Shown here in pieces: positions 9,143-18,228 of a stretch of DNA of 64,000 bases (position 1 is the first letter of the stretch; every line of letters starts with the position of its first letter). A program made the position numbers and the translations under genes. Origin of the DNA: Cryobacterium roopkundense (lineage in GTDB: Bacteria > Actinomycetota > Actinomycetes > Actinomycetales > Microbacteriaceae); assembly GCF_014200405.1 (NCBI RefSeq), contig NZ_JACHBQ010000001.1, positions 806,001 to 870,000 of the forward strand. Direction: 5' to 3'. The notes beneath the pieces are model-generated. The model saw nothing but the letters and a program-made list of their open reading frames with translations, had not been told where the DNA came from and ran no database searches.

Positions 9143-10087
9143 ATGAGGTCGTTCCACGTTCTGGTCAACGCGGCCGCTGGCGGCTCCTCAACCCGCCAGG
9201 CCGGGGCCTCGGTCGTGAGGCTGCTGCGGGAGGCGGGCGCCGATGCGGTGCTCAGCGTCACGGAAAGCGCCGCCAACGCGTGCCGGTTGGCTGCGCACGC
9301 CGCCCGGCTGAATGCCGTGATCGTGGCCGTCGGCGGCGATGGCACTGTCGGGTCCCTCGCGGGCATGGTCGTTCGCGAAGGAGGCACGCTCGGTCTCGTT
9401 CCGATCGGCCGCGGCAACGACTTCGCCCGCCAGTTGGGGGTGCCGTCCGGTGTGCCAGAGGTCGTGCGTGTGCTTCTGGACGGTCAGGTGAAGCCTGTCG
9501 ACGTGATCGACGTCAACGGGCAGATCGTGGTCGGCAGCGTCTACGCGGGAATCGACTCACTCACATCCGAGCTCGTGAACAGGGCGCACTGGCTTCCGTC
9601 GAGACTGCAGTACCCGTTTGCGGCCATCCGCGCCATCGCGACTCATCGATCGACGCGGTACTGGATCTGTGTCGACGGGGTCGATCGCGTTGTCGAAGCC
9701 CACACCGTCGTCGTGGCCAATTCGGGATATTACGGTTCCGGCATGCACGTTGCGCCCACGGCTCGGGCCGACGACGGGCTGCTCAACGTGGTGATCATCG
9801 GGGAAGCCGGGCGACTACGGCTGCTGAAGGCTTTGCGCATGGCCTATGACGGGTCGCACGTCACCCTCGACGAGGTTACAGAGGCCACCGGGCGGGAGAT
9901 CACGATCGCGTCGGTGGGAGCGCTCGCCGCCTATGCCGACGGCGATCGGATCGGCGCGCTACCCGTGACCGCGCGCATGCTCGCGGGGCCCTCAAGGTGC
10001 TCGTTCCCTAACGCCGTGCGTGTAGGGCTCGGGCTGCCTACGTGTAGCTCGGGCGGATCGAGCCCACCGGCTGGCCGCCACCGGTGA
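9143..10087 (+). CDS. diacylglycerol kinase / YegS-BmrU family lipid kinase
   Basis: The 314-residue protein carries the catalytic GGDGTVGSLAG loop near residue 70, the GRGNDFARQLG motif near 93 and a C-terminal beta-sandwich (VVANSGYYGSGMHVAP). These are features of the diacylglycerol kinase catalytic-domain family, which phosphorylates diacylglycerol or related lipids with ATP at the membrane. The exact substrate cannot be read. The last 50 bp overlap the end of the convergent asparaginase gene, so the C-terminal tail rich in Ser, Gly and Pro is encoded opposite that gene. Confidence 0.9.
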   Translation: MRSFHVLVNAAAGGSSTRQAGASVVRLLREAGADAVLSVTESAANACRLAAHAARLNAVIVAVGGDGTVGSLAGMVVREGGTLGLVPIGRGNDFARQLGVPSGVPEVVRVLLDGQVKPVDVIDVNGQIVVGSVYAGIDSLTSELVNRAHWLPSRLQYPFAAIRAIATHRSTRYWICVDGVDRVVEAHTVVVANSGYYGSGMHVAPTARADDGLLNVVIIGEAGRLRLLKALRMAYDGSHVTLDEVTEATGREITIASVGALAAYADGDRIGALPVTARMLAGPSRCSFPNAVRVGLGLPTCSSGGSSPPAGRHR

Positions 10088-11030
10088 CGACGAGGCCGAG
10101 TTCGGGGAGCAGAGCGTCGACATCCGCTCGGGCGATCGCGCCGGCGTCGGCGAGGAGGCTCAGGGCCACGATGGCGGCGGCTCGCAGGTTGCCGTCGAGG
10201 ATCTTGAGGGCCACGGTCACGCCGTTCTCGGCCGAGGCCACCATGATGCCTTCGGCGCCGCCCTTCATGAAGAGGCCGAGCCTGTCGATCACGATGCTGT
10301 CGGACAGACCGGGGCCGGCGATGACCCAGCCGTTTTCGCGCACGGCCTCGGCGAGGAAGCCGGCCTCGCGGTAGATGGCGAACGGGGAGTTCGACTTGGA
10401 CGTGGCGATGCGGGCGATGCCGCGAGCCAGCCCGGTGAGCGAGAGCGCGTGCACAGGGGCGCCGCAGCCGTCGATCCCCGAGGCTGTGGGGCGTTCACCG
10501 GTGAAGCGCTCGACGACGTCGAGGATACGCTTCTGCAGCGGATGCTCAGGCTCAAGGTAGCCCGTGAGAGCCCAGCCGTTCTGCACGCACGCTACGAGCA
10601 TTGCGGCGTGCTTTCCTGAGCACTCCATGTTCACCTGGGACTTGCCGGCGCCGAGACGCACGAGCGCGTCGCGGGAGGCCGAGTCGATCGGCCAGGCGGT
10701 CGGGCAGCCCAGGGCGGCCTCCGTGATGCCGGCCCGCGCGAGCAGCCCGCGCACGAGGTCGGTGTGCTTCTGGGTGCCGCTGTGACTCGCGGTGGCGATC
10801 GCCGCGTCCTCGCCGCGCAGGGTCACGCCGCTCGACATGACGGCGATGGCCTGGAACGGCTTCATGGCCGAACGCGGAAAGATGGGGGTTTCGATGTCGC
10901 CGAGCGCACGGAGCACCTCGCCGTTGGCGCCGAGCACCACGGCAGACCCGGAGTGGCGGGATTCGATGAAGCCGCTGCGTTCGACGACAGCGAGCTCGAC
11001 CGCATCGGTCGTGGTGAAGGTTTCTGACAC
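10038..11030 (-). CDS. asparaginase of the AnsA/ReAII class
   Basis: This 330-residue protein belongs to the asparaginase II family of Rhizobium etli type, which hydrolyses L-asparagine to aspartate and ammonia. The Ser-x-x-Lys motif is seen in PRSAMKPFQA, the metal/thiol region in NMECSGKHAAM, and the second conserved Cys in GIDGCGAPVHAL. The GTG start at 11030 is chosen because AGGGAG lies 8 nt upstream and it begins just before the conserved ELAVVERSGFIE. It follows gabT on the same strand after 82 bp, so the two may be co-transcribed in nitrogen catabolism. Confidence 0.9.
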   Translation of the reverse strand: MSETFTTTDAVELAVVERSGFIESRHSGSAVVLGANGEVLRALGDIETPIFPRSAMKPFQAIAVMSSGVTLRGEDAAIATASHSGTQKHTDLVRGLLARAGITEAALGCPTAWPIDSASRDALVRLGAGKSQVNMECSGKHAAMLVACVQNGWALTGYLEPEHPLQKRILDVVERFTGERPTASGIDGCGAPVHALSLTGLARGIARIATSKSNSPFAIYREAGFLAEAVRENGWVIAGPGLSDSIVIDRLGLFMKGGAEGIMVASAENGVTVALKILDGNLRAAAIVALSLLADAGAIARADVDALLPELGLVVTGGGQPVGSIRPSYT

Positions 11031-11112
11031 GGTCGTGCTCCCTGTGATTATCAATGCGTACTCCGTGGTGCGTGCTCGGCACATGTGGTCGCGCCGCGGT
11101 TGTGGCCAGGAA

Positions 11113-12480
11113 CTACAGTGCTGCCATGGCGTCGTCGATGACCGAGAGGGCGTCCGCGATGAGCGCGTCGGTCAGCGCGAGGCTCGGTAGGAAACGCAGC
11201 ACGTTGCCGTAGGTGCCCGCGGTGAGCAGCAGGACGCCGTGTGCGGCGGCGTAGGCCGAAATGGCGGAGACAGCGGCGGCGTTCGGTACCTTCGTGGTGG
11301 CACCGGTGCCAGACGCCACGAGCTCGATCGCGATCATCGCCCCGCGGCCGCGGATTTCTCCGATGATGTCGTACTTGTTCTTCAAGGTGGTGAGGGCCGA
11401 GATCAGGCTCTCGCCGATGCGCAAGCCCTCGGCGAGCAGGTTGTTTGCCTCGATTGCTTCGAACACGGCGACGGCAGCCGCACACGAGACCGGGTTTCCA
11501 CCGAAGGTGCCGCCGAGGCCGCCGGGCTGGGAGGCGTCCAGAATTTCAGCGCGGCCGGTGACGGCGGCGAGTGGGAAACCGCCCGCGATTCCCTTGGCCG
11601 AGAGCACGAGGTCGGGGATCCAGCCGAAGTGCTCGCTCGCGAAGTACTTTCCGGTGCGGCCCATGCCGCTCTGAATTTCGTCGGCGATCATGACGACGCC
11701 GTTCTCGGTGCACCAGACCTGCAGGGCGGGCAGGAAGCCGTCGGCCGGCACCATGAAGCCACCCTCGCCCTGGATGGGCTCGACCACGAGGCAGGCCAGG
11801 TCTGACGCGCCGATGACCTTCTCGAGGTACGCGATGGTGCGAGCCGCGGCATCCGCTCCACTGAGGCCGTCGTGATACGGGTACGAGCTCGGAGCGTGGT
11901 ACACATCGCTCGCGAGGGGGCCGTAGCCGGTGGCGTAGGGGGCGGCCTTGTAGTTCATGGCCATGGTCAGCACGGTGCGGCCGTGGTAGGCGTGGTCGAG
12001 CACGGCGACGGCACGGCGGCCGGTGTACTTGCGGGCGATCTTCACGCCGTTCTCCACGGCCTCTGCACCGGAGTTGATGAGGACCGACTTCTTGGGGAAG
12101 TCACCGGGGGTGTGCTCGGCGAGGAGTTCGGCGACGCGCACGTACTCCTCGTACGGGGTCACGGTGAAGAGGGTGTGAATGAATTCCTCGGTCTGTGCCA
12201 CGGCGGCGGCGACGACGCTCGACTGCGTGTGCCCGATTGTGGTCACGCCGATGCCGGCTCCGAGGTCGATGAACTGGTTGCCGTCGACGTCGACGACGAT
12301 CGCCCCGTTCGCCTTCGCAATGTAGACGGGCAGCATGGAGTTGACGCCGCTCGACACCACGGCCAGACGTCGCGCATGCAGCTCGGCCGACTTCGGACCG
12401 GGAATCGCGGTCACGATCTTGCGCTCCTGGGGAACGGTGTAGGCGGGCGAAACGGAGGCAGGCGTAAGGATGTCAGTCAT
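11113..12480 (-). CDS. gabT: 4-aminobutyrate aminotransferase (first paralogue)
   Basis: The 455-residue protein is a class III PLP aminotransferase that moves the amino group of 4-aminobutyrate to 2-oxoglutarate, giving succinate semialdehyde. The PLP lysine lies in LSAKGIAGGFPL, the cofactor Asp in MIADEIQSGMGRTG, and the phosphate-binding region in INSGAEAVENGVKIARK. A second copy lies 1.5 kb downstream on the same strand, with the OsmC and SRPBCC genes between them. TAAAGT about 9 nt before the ATG may be the -10 box of a nearly leaderless transcript. No succinate-semialdehyde dehydrogenase lies beside it; the substrate of each paralogue could be a related omega-amino acid. Confidence 0.92.
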   Translation of the reverse strand: MTDILTPASVSPAYTVPQERKIVTAIPGPKSAELHARRLAVVSSGVNSMLPVYIAKANGAIVVDVDGNQFIDLGAGIGVTTIGHTQSSVVAAAVAQTEEFIHTLFTVTPYEEYVRVAELLAEHTPGDFPKKSVLINSGAEAVENGVKIARKYTGRRAVAVLDHAYHGRTVLTMAMNYKAAPYATGYGPLASDVYHAPSSYPYHDGLSGADAAARTIAYLEKVIGASDLACLVVEPIQGEGGFMVPADGFLPALQVWCTENGVVMIADEIQSGMGRTGKYFASEHFGWIPDLVLSAKGIAGGFPLAAVTGRAEILDASQPGGLGGTFGGNPVSCAAAVAVFEAIEANNLLAEGLRIGESLISALTTLKNKYDIIGEIRGRGAMIAIELVASGTGATTKVPNAAAVSAISAYAAAHGVLLLTAGTYGNVLRFLPSLALTDALIADALSVIDDAMAAL

Positions 12481-12558
12481 GATGCTTCCACTTTACCGAC
12501 CGAGTGTGGGCTGCACCTGAGTTCGGCTGCAAGAATCTTGTAGAGGCAAGGGAGAAGC

Positions 12559-13044
12559 ATGAACGGAGTGCACGATTATGCGGTGCGGGTCGACTGGACC
12601 GGCAACCGTGGCACCGGAACGAGCCACTACAAGGCCTATGGGCGCGAGCATGTGATTTCGCCGGCGGGGCGGGCATCCGCTGAGAAGGAACCGATCAGGG
12701 GTTCGTCGGACCCGACATTCCACGGCGACAATGACCGCTGGAATCCCGAGGAGCTGCTGCTCGCGGCGCTCAGCCAGTGCCACCTCTTGTCGTACCTGCA
12801 CGTGGCCGCCCGCAACGGGGTCACCGTGACGGCCTACACGGATGCTCCGATCGGCACCATGAAACAGGTCGCCGGGGGTGGTGGCCACTTCACCTCGGTC
12901 ACGCTGCGACCGCGCGTGACGATCGCTGACCCTGACCAGGTCGATTTCGCGCAGTCACTGCACGCCGAGGCCGCCCGCGAATGTTTCATCGCGTCGTCCG
13001 TCAACTTTCCCGTGGGACACGAGCCCGTCACTGTCGCGGGCTGA
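12559..13044 (+). CDS. OsmC family protein (peroxide reductase-like)
   Basis: This 161-residue protein has the two OsmC/Ohr cysteines, one in ALSQCHLLSYLH and the other in AARECFIASS, and the family core WNPEELLLAALSQC. OsmC proteins reduce organic hydroperoxides with the paired thiols. The ATG has GGGAGA spaced 5 nt upstream. It stands alone, divergent from gabT. The family is clear; the physiological substrate is not. Confidence 0.9.
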   Translation: MNGVHDYAVRVDWTGNRGTGTSHYKAYGREHVISPAGRASAEKEPIRGSSDPTFHGDNDRWNPEELLLAALSQCHLLSYLHVAARNGVTVTAYTDAPIGTMKQVAGGGGHFTSVTLRPRVTIADPDQVDFAQSLHAEAARECFIASSVNFPVGHEPVTVAG

Positions 13045-13370
13045 CGGCACGCTCGGTGGTTGGTCACAGTCGCAGCAGGGTGCGGCCTTCGGCAGCTCGG
13101 GGATGGGGAACGCGCCGTGGTTTCGCCCCTTTCGCTGGTCGAGGAACGCCGTCTACGGCGTGTCTCGAGACCCGGTGAGCCGAGTCTCGAGAGTCGGGTC
13201 GCGCGGTCTCGATCGGTCCTTCGTCGCGCCTCGACCAGCGGGTCCCGCGCGCCGCTGATCCACTCCGGCGCAAAAGGCCGCACTAGCTAGAGATGCTCGC
13301 TCCTCGACCGGGGGGAGGGGCGGCTTGTCGCGATCAATGGGCGCGTCAGGACGCCGCGACCCGCCAGAGG
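13045..13370. other. intergenic stretch with a dispersed palindromic repeat
   Basis: This 326-bp gap between the convergent OsmC and SRPBCC genes shows no convincing coding frame. It is GC-rich and contains a palindrome-bounded repeat at 13135-13238, a partner of which lies at 61767-61851. The remainder has no recognised feature. Confidence 0.6.
13135..13238. repeat. dispersed REP-like palindromic element, copy 1
   Basis: The element is bounded by perfect 10-bp inverted ends (CTGGTCGAGG and CCTCGACCAG). Its right part GGTCTCGATCGGTCC...CGCGCCTCGACCAG matches the copy at 61767-61851 at about 32 of 34 positions, and the interiors differ. A further internal inverted pair (GTCTCGAGAC / GAGTCTCGAGAGTC) is present. 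Its intergenic placement between convergent genes is typical of REP/BIME-like repeats. Confidence 0.7.
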
Positions 13371-13838
13371 CTAAGACGTGAGCTCGGCGAGGTCTTTGAG
13401 GCGGGCGAGGGCCAGCAGCCACAGTTCCGTGAACATCGAGGCGAGTTCGTCGAGACTATCCACGTTCACCGTGACCCTCGTGCCGGAGTTGATCTCTGTG
13501 AACGAGTAGAGCTCGTGCGTTCCGGTAATGGCCCGGGCAATCTCGCTCGTGGTGTCGTCGACGCCGTCGAGCACCTGGCCGACGTACTCCAGCGAGACGA
13601 ATTCACCTGGGCGGTTGTCGACAACCGTGGCGATCATGCCCCCGACGGAACCCGTGCTATCGAGACCGACGAAGCGGATCGTGTCGCCCACCTCCCACGT
13701 GCCCTCAAAGTGCGAATCCGAGTTGGAATCGGAGTTGAACGCTCCTGTCCACTCGCGATACGTGGTCTCGTCGAGCATCGTTGCCCACACGTGGCGGGCC
13801 GGGGCGTCGACGTCTACAGTGAAGTGCAGCTTCTTCAT
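13371..13838 (-). CDS. SRPBCC (AHSA1-like) domain protein
   Basis: The protein has 155 residues and begins MKKLHFTVDVDAPARHVWATML, the typical first strand and helix of START/SRPBCC folds, followed by TYREWTGAFN and a W-EVGDTIRF segment. Proteins of this fold bind hydrophobic ligands or act as Hsp90 co-chaperone-like factors; no function can be assigned here. Residues about 37-43 form a short Ser-Asp-Asn repeat (SDSNSDS), encoded by a near-duplicated 12-base unit. The last 40 residues are helical. It is transcribed away from OsmC and towards the 13045-13370 gap. Confidence 0.82.
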   Translation of the reverse strand: MKKLHFTVDVDAPARHVWATMLDETTYREWTGAFNSDSNSDSHFEGTWEVGDTIRFVGLDSTGSVGGMIATVVDNRPGEFVSLEYVGQVLDGVDDTTSEIARAITGTHELYSFTEINSGTRVTVNVDSLDELASMFTELWLLALARLKDLAELTS

Positions 13839-13893
13839 GGTGCTGTTCTACTCCTGGATCGTGCCAGCGGCCAGTGCAGATCTGAACGAAAGC

Positions 13894-13935
13894 GCCCCGC
13901 CTCGAGTCGCCCGATTGGGCGACTCGAGGCGGGGC
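13894..13935 (-). terminator. intrinsic terminator after second gabT
   Basis: A perfect 19-bp stem (13894-13912 with 13917-13935) with a GATT/AATC loop lies 10 nt after the stop codon of the second gabT. On the minus strand it is followed by GCTTTCGTTC, a modest U-rich tail. Confidence 0.85.
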
Positions 13936-13945
13936 TTGGCGCCTA

Positions 13946-15295
13946 CTACGCGGTCGGGTACGCAGCCACCAGGGCCGCGAGGGCCTCTTCGATCACAGTG
14001 GCGGCGTCGTCGATCAGCTCGTCGGAGATGACGACCGACGGCATGATGCGCAGCACGGAGTCCCAGCTGCCGGCGTCGAGCACGATCACTCCGTTGCTGG
14101 TCGCGTGTTTGATCACCGCCGTGAGTGCCTCGGGGTAGGGCTTCTTCGTGCCGGGGTGCACCAGCTCCACACCGAACATCGCGCCCTTGCCGCGAACATC
14201 TCCGACCACGGAATACTTTTCTGCCCAGCCGCCGATGCGCGCCTGCAGCGTCTTTTCCACCCGCTGTGCTTCGGCGAGGAGGTTGTCGCGCTCGATCAGG
14301 TTGAACACGGCGAGGGCCGCGGCAGTCGACACCGGGTTGCCGCCGAAGGTGCCGCCGACGCCGCCGGGCTGCACGGAATCCATGATGTCGGCGCGGCCGG
14401 TGACGGCGGCGAGCGGGAAGCCGCCGGCGATGCCCTTAGCCGTGGTTACCAAGTCGGGAACAACGTCGTGGTGTTCGATCGAGTACCAGACGCCAGTGCG
14501 GGCGATACCCGCCTGGATCTCGTCGGCGACGAACACGATGCCGTTCTCGGTGCAGAATTCGCGCAGGCGCGCGAAGTAGCCGGGTGCGGGAATGACGATG
14601 CCGCCATCGCCCTGGATCGGCTCGACAAAGAACGCGGCGATCTCGGTGGCGCCGATGTGAGTCGTAATGTAATCGATCGTCTTCTCGGCGGCCTCGAGGC
14701 CTGAGAGCCCATCGTGGTAAGGGTAGCTCGTGGGCACGCTGTAGATCTCGCCCGGGAACGGTCCCATCCCGGCGCGTTCCGGCCACGGCCGGTAGGTCAT
14801 GGCCATGGTGAGGTTGGTGCGACCGTGGAACGCGTGGTCGAGGGCCACGATGGCGCGACGGCCGGTGAACTTGCGGGCGATCTTCACCGCGTTCTCCACG
14901 GCCTCTGCGCCGGTGTTCACGAGGATCGAGCGCTTCTCAAAGTCGCCGGGGGTGATCTCGGCGAGCTTTTCGGCGACCTTCACGTAGTTTTCGTACGGGG
15001 TGACGGTGAAGAGCGTGTGCGTGAGCTTGGCGGCCTGAGCGGATGCCGCGGCGGCGACATCCGGGTGGGCGTGGCCGACTGTCGTGACACCGATGCCGCA
15101 GCCGAGGTCGATGATCTGATTGCCATCGACGTCGACGAGTATCGCGCCGGCGCCGTGATCCATGTAGATGTTGGCGAGTGTTCCGGCGCCGCGGGCGACG
15201 GTTCGCTCCCGGCGCTTCTGGAGCTCAACCGACCGGGGGCCGGGAAGAGCGGTGACGAGTTTGCGTTGCTGGGGGACCGAATAGGAGGCAGTCAT
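13946..15295 (-). CDS. gabT: 4-aminobutyrate aminotransferase (second paralogue)
   Basis: This 449-residue class III aminotransferase is closely similar to the gene at 11113-12480. It has the PLP lysine in TTAKGIAGGFPL, the Asp in FVADEIQAGIARTG and the shared start MTASYSVPQQRKLVTALPGP. It differs in the C-terminal third, where HPGTKKPYPEALTAV is unlike the first copy and may set a different amine specificity. TAGGCT stands 6 nt before the ATG with GGAGAG between, so the transcript is probably leaderless. A strong terminator follows. The close paralogy suggests duplication within the family; whether one copy handles delta-aminovalerate or another omega-amino acid cannot be told. Confidence 0.92.
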   Translation of the reverse strand: MTASYSVPQQRKLVTALPGPRSVELQKRRERTVARGAGTLANIYMDHGAGAILVDVDGNQIIDLGCGIGVTTVGHAHPDVAAAASAQAAKLTHTLFTVTPYENYVKVAEKLAEITPGDFEKRSILVNTGAEAVENAVKIARKFTGRRAIVALDHAFHGRTNLTMAMTYRPWPERAGMGPFPGEIYSVPTSYPYHDGLSGLEAAEKTIDYITTHIGATEIAAFFVEPIQGDGGIVIPAPGYFARLREFCTENGIVFVADEIQAGIARTGVWYSIEHHDVVPDLVTTAKGIAGGFPLAAVTGRADIMDSVQPGGVGGTFGGNPVSTAAALAVFNLIERDNLLAEAQRVEKTLQARIGGWAEKYSVVGDVRGKGAMFGVELVHPGTKKPYPEALTAVIKHATSNGVIVLDAGSWDSVLRIMPSVVISDELIDDAATVIEEALAALVAAYPTA

Positions 15296-15301
15296 CTCTC
15301 C

Positions 15302-15307
15302 AGCCTA
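15302..15307 (-). promoter_or_regulatory. -10 box (TAGGCT) for leaderless second gabT
   Basis: On the minus strand TAGGCT is 6 nt before the ATG at 15295, the spacing expected when transcription starts at the start codon. Confidence 0.5.
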
Positions 15308-15337
15308 TGACCGTCGGCTGAGTCCGATGACCGTGCG

Positions 15338-16120
15338 CTACACCCGTTCGCGGGGAAAGACCTTGTCGGCGAGCCGATGCAGGGTGCCGGCCGGCGGGGA
15401 TTCGTTGTAGGTCTTGGCCAGCTCCTGACCAGAGAGTCCGTGAATGGCTGCCATGATCTCATCCGTTGCCTGTCGGCGGGCCTTGCCCGAGTCGGCGGAG
15501 CCGTGGCCGCTCAGATCGAGCGGTTCCCCGAATGCCACGGTGAACTTACGGATGCGTGGGCGTTTGGAGCCCACCGGCATGATCTCCTGAGTGCCGATGA
15601 GGCCCACGGGTACCACGACAGCACCCGTGGTGAGAGCGAGCCAGGCCACACCCGTGCGACCCCGATACAGGCGACCGTCGAGCGAGCGGGTGCCCTCGGG
15701 GTAGATGGCAAAGGCGCTCTCGGCTTCGAGGATGCCCCGGCCCGCGTCGAGCGCGACCTGCGCGGCCTGCCCGGCCCCGCGTTCCACGCCCACGGCCCCA
15801 ATCGAGGTGAAGAATGTGCGCGACACCCAACCCTTAAAGCCGGTGCCCGTGAAATAGGTTGATTTGGCGAGGAACTGCACGTGCCGCGGCGACATCAGCG
15901 GAATGACGATGCTGTCGATGAACGACAGGTGGTTGCTCGCGAAGATGACCGGACCGGTCTTGGGAACGTTCTCGCGCCCGGTGAGCGTCGGCCGAAAGAC
16001 CAATCGCGCGATCGGCGCCATGATCCCGTAGCCGAGAAAGTACACAAATCCGGGACGTTTGGTTCGCTGGGGGGAGACGACTGCAGCGTCGTCCTGGGGT
16101 TCTTCATCGGCACCGGTCAC
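15338..16120 (-). CDS. 1-acyl-sn-glycerol-3-phosphate acyltransferase (PlsC family)
   Basis: This 260-residue protein acylates a lysophosphatidate-like acceptor at the membrane in phospholipid synthesis. It has the catalytic NHLSFID motif (NHx4D) near residue 62, a hydrophobic stretch at 25-45 (YFLGYGIMAPIARLVF) and the acceptor motif YPEGTRS near 140. The start is GTG, preceded by TATGGT at 6 nt on the minus strand, which supports a leaderless transcript; there is no ribosome site. It is divergent from dxr with 44 bp between start codons. Confidence 0.92.
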   Translation of the reverse strand: MTGADEEPQDDAAVVSPQRTKRPGFVYFLGYGIMAPIARLVFRPTLTGRENVPKTGPVIFASNHLSFIDSIVIPLMSPRHVQFLAKSTYFTGTGFKGWVSRTFFTSIGAVGVERGAGQAAQVALDAGRGILEAESAFAIYPEGTRSLDGRLYRGRTGVAWLALTTGAVVVPVGLIGTQEIMPVGSKRPRIRKFTVAFGEPLDLSGHGSADSGKARRQATDEIMAAIHGLSGQELAKTYNESPPAGTLHRLADKVFPRERV

Positions 16121-16126
16121 TGGTCG

Positions 16127-16158
16127 ACCATACTCTGCCCGGCACCTGCACCTAGCAT
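16127..16158. promoter_or_regulatory. divergent leaderless -10 boxes for plsC and dxr
   Basis: TATGGT (16127-16132, minus strand) is 6 nt before the plsC GTG, and TAGCAT (16153-16158, plus strand) is 6 nt before the dxr GTG. The two promoters are back to back, and their -35 regions must overlap the opposite -10 and coding start. Confidence 0.55.
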
Positions 16159-16164
16159 GGAGGC

Positions 16165-17244
16165 GTGCGCAGAGTAATTATCCTCGGGTCCACCGGTTCC
16201 ATCGGTACGCAGGCCCTCGACGTGATCAAGGCCAATCCGACCAGGTTTGAGGTGGTCGGCCTGTCTGCCGGACGCAACCGTGAACTGCTTGATCAACAGG
16301 CGGCTGACTTCCACGTTGATGACACCGCGCTCGGTGCCGACGAGGCCGAGCAACTGGTGCGCGACGTCGACGCCGATGTCGTGCTCAACGGCATCACCGG
16401 CTCGGTCGGCCTCGGCCCGACCCTCGCGGCGCTCAAGGCCGGGCGCACCCTCGCCCTGGCCAACAAGGAGTCACTCATCGTGGGCGGCGACCTCGTGAAG
16501 AACCTGGCGGCACCCGGGCAGATCGTGCCGGTCGACTCGGAGCACTCCGCGATCGCCCAGGCGCTGCGATCCGGTACAGCGGATGAGGTGCGGCGCCTTG
16601 TGCTCACGGCATCCGGCGGTCCGTTCCGCGGGCGCACTCGTGAGCAGCTCACCGCGGTGACGCCCAGGGAAGCGCTCAACCATCCCACCTGGGACATGGG
16701 CCTCGTGATCACTACCAACTCGGCGACGCTCGTGAACAAGGGGCTCGAGATCATCGAGGCGCACCTGCTCTTCGACGTGCCGTACGACCGCATCGACGTG
16801 GTCGTGCACCCGCAGTCGCTCGTGCATTCCATGGTGGAATTCATCGACGGATCGACAATCGCCCAGGCCTCACCACCGGACATGCGCCTCCCCATCTCGC
16901 TGGGCCTGGACTGGCCGAACCGGGTGGCCTCGGTAGGCACGCCGATGGACTGGTCGGTGGCCCACACCTGGACCTTCGAGCCCCTCGACGACTCGGCATT
17001 CCCCGCCGTTGACCTCGCCAAACGCGTGGGACGCGCCGGCGGCAGCTACCCGGCCGTCTTCAACGCCGCGAACGAGCAGGCGGTCGCGGCATTCCACGCC
17101 GGACAGATCGGCTTCCTCGCCATCGTCGACACGGTGTTGCGTGTGGTGGAATCCCACGAGCAAGACGGTCCACTCACCCGCGAATCACTCGCGAGCGCTG
17201 AGACCTGGGCGCGCGCCGCTGCCGACAAGATCATCGCGGGGTAG
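16165..17244 (+). CDS. dxr: 1-deoxy-D-xylulose 5-phosphate reductoisomerase
   Basis: This 359-residue enzyme converts DXP to 2-C-methyl-D-erythritol 4-phosphate with NADPH, the committed step of the MEP isoprenoid pathway. The NADPH loop [10 protein letters not shown] is at residues 6-15, and the metal and substrate regions are [22 protein letters not shown] and [11 protein letters not shown]. It starts at GTG with GGAGG just upstream. rseP and ispG follow further along in the order common in bacteria, but here five other genes break up the group. Confidence 0.96.
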   Translation: MRRVIILGSTGSIGTQALDVIKANPTRFEVVGLSAGRNRELLDQQAADFHVDDTALGADEAEQLVRDVDADVVLNGITGSVGLGPTLAALKAGRTLALANKESLIVGGDLVKNLAAPGQIVPVDSEHSAIAQALRSGTADEVRRLVLTASGGPFRGRTREQLTAVTPREALNHPTWDMGLVITTNSATLVNKGLEIIEAHLLFDVPYDRIDVVVHPQSLVHSMVEFIDGSTIAQASPPDMRLPISLGLDWPNRVASVGTPMDWSVAHTWTFEPLDDSAFPAVDLAKRVGRAGGSYPAVFNAANEQAVAAFHAGQIGFLAIVDTVLRVVESHEQDGPLTRESLASAETWARAAADKIIAG

Positions 17245-17252
17245 GGCGCGAG

Positions 17253-18167
17253 TCACATCCGGTAGCTGTCGGCGGTCGTAAACAGAGCCTCTGGCCACGG
17301 AGTCGCGGAAGCTCCGAGCATCTGCTCCGTCTCGGCGGAGTCAATCACGAACGGCATCCGGAACTGGTAACTCGACGCCCAAATCTCGCGCATCATCGGG
17401 TTGAGCGCCCCCACTCCCCGCAGCATCCACTGCGGGTAGGCGGCGATCGTTCCGCGGGTGCCGTCATGCTCGTTGAGCTGCGCAGCGATCTCATCGCGGC
17501 TGAAGGTGGCGCTTGGCACATGCCAGACGCGTCCCCACGCATCCGGGTAGTCGGCGGCCAGAATCAGGGTCGACACGATGTCGGGCAGGTAGCTCCAGCT
17601 GTGCGCGACGCCCGGTTTGCCCACCACGTGTGCCGACTTCGACCGAAGGATGGCGTGGAAGTACGTGTCGCCGAGGTGTGCGGTGCCGGCCACGCCAGGC
17701 CCGAAATAGTCGCTCGCGCGCACCTCGACCGCTCGGATATCGCCGCGATCGTTCGCAGCACGCAGCTTCGCCCAGCCGTCGCGGCGAATCATGCCCTTCT
17801 TCTCCGTCGTCAGCTCGGGGGAACGCTCCGTCATGGGTCGGGTCGGGGGCCCGTAGGGATAGAGGTTTCCCATTACGACGAGACCGGCGCCCGAAACGGA
17901 TGCCGCGTGCATCGCCGCGTCGAAAATTGGCGGCCACTGCGCGGCCCAGTCCGTATACGGCGGATTCGTGCACAGAAATATCGTGTCGGCGCCGAAGGCC
18001 GCCCTGGCGAAGGCCTCCGGGTCACTCGCGTTGAACACGAGGGAGGTGGCCCCGGCTGCCGGCGAACCCGACCGTGTTGCGATCGTGACGGTATCGCCGC
18101 GAGAGGCGAGGCGTTCTGCCAGGGGACGGCCGATATGGCCGGCTCCTACCACGAGGTGCTGGGTCAC
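17253..18167 (-). CDS. NAD(P)-dependent epimerase/dehydratase-like (SDR) protein
   Basis: This 304-residue protein begins with a Rossmann loop (VVGAGHIGRPLAERL), GxGxxG rather than the GxxGxxG of classical extended SDRs. It keeps GNLYPYGPPTRPMTE, with a YP-G segment where the SDR active site Tyr would be expected, and DYFGPGV and SYLPDIVSTL typical of atypical SDRs related to NmrA/epimerases. Substrate unknown. GTG start with AAAGGA 5 nt upstream. It is convergent with dxr, 8 bp away. Confidence 0.82.
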   Translation of the reverse strand: MTQHLVVGAGHIGRPLAERLASRGDTVTIATRSGSPAAGATSLVFNASDPEAFARAAFGADTIFLCTNPPYTDWAAQWPPIFDAAMHAASVSGAGLVVMGNLYPYGPPTRPMTERSPELTTEKKGMIRRDGWAKLRAANDRGDIRAVEVRASDYFGPGVAGTAHLGDTYFHAILRSKSAHVVGKPGVAHSWSYLPDIVSTLILAADYPDAWGRVWHVPSATFSRDEIAAQLNEHDGTRGTIAAYPQWMLRGVGALNPMMREIWASSYQFRMPFVIDSAETEQMLGASATPWPEALFTTADSYRM

Positions 18168-18228
18168 TGGTTCCTTTCACGACGGTGAGGGGGCGTGCCG
18201 TCAGTGTGCCCGGTCTTCGCTGTGAGCG

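Noticed and set aside
13371..13838. TAGAAC 6 nt before the SRPBCC gene start as another leaderless box
   Set aside because: The last base is C rather than T, so it does not meet the TANNNT pattern used for the other genes.
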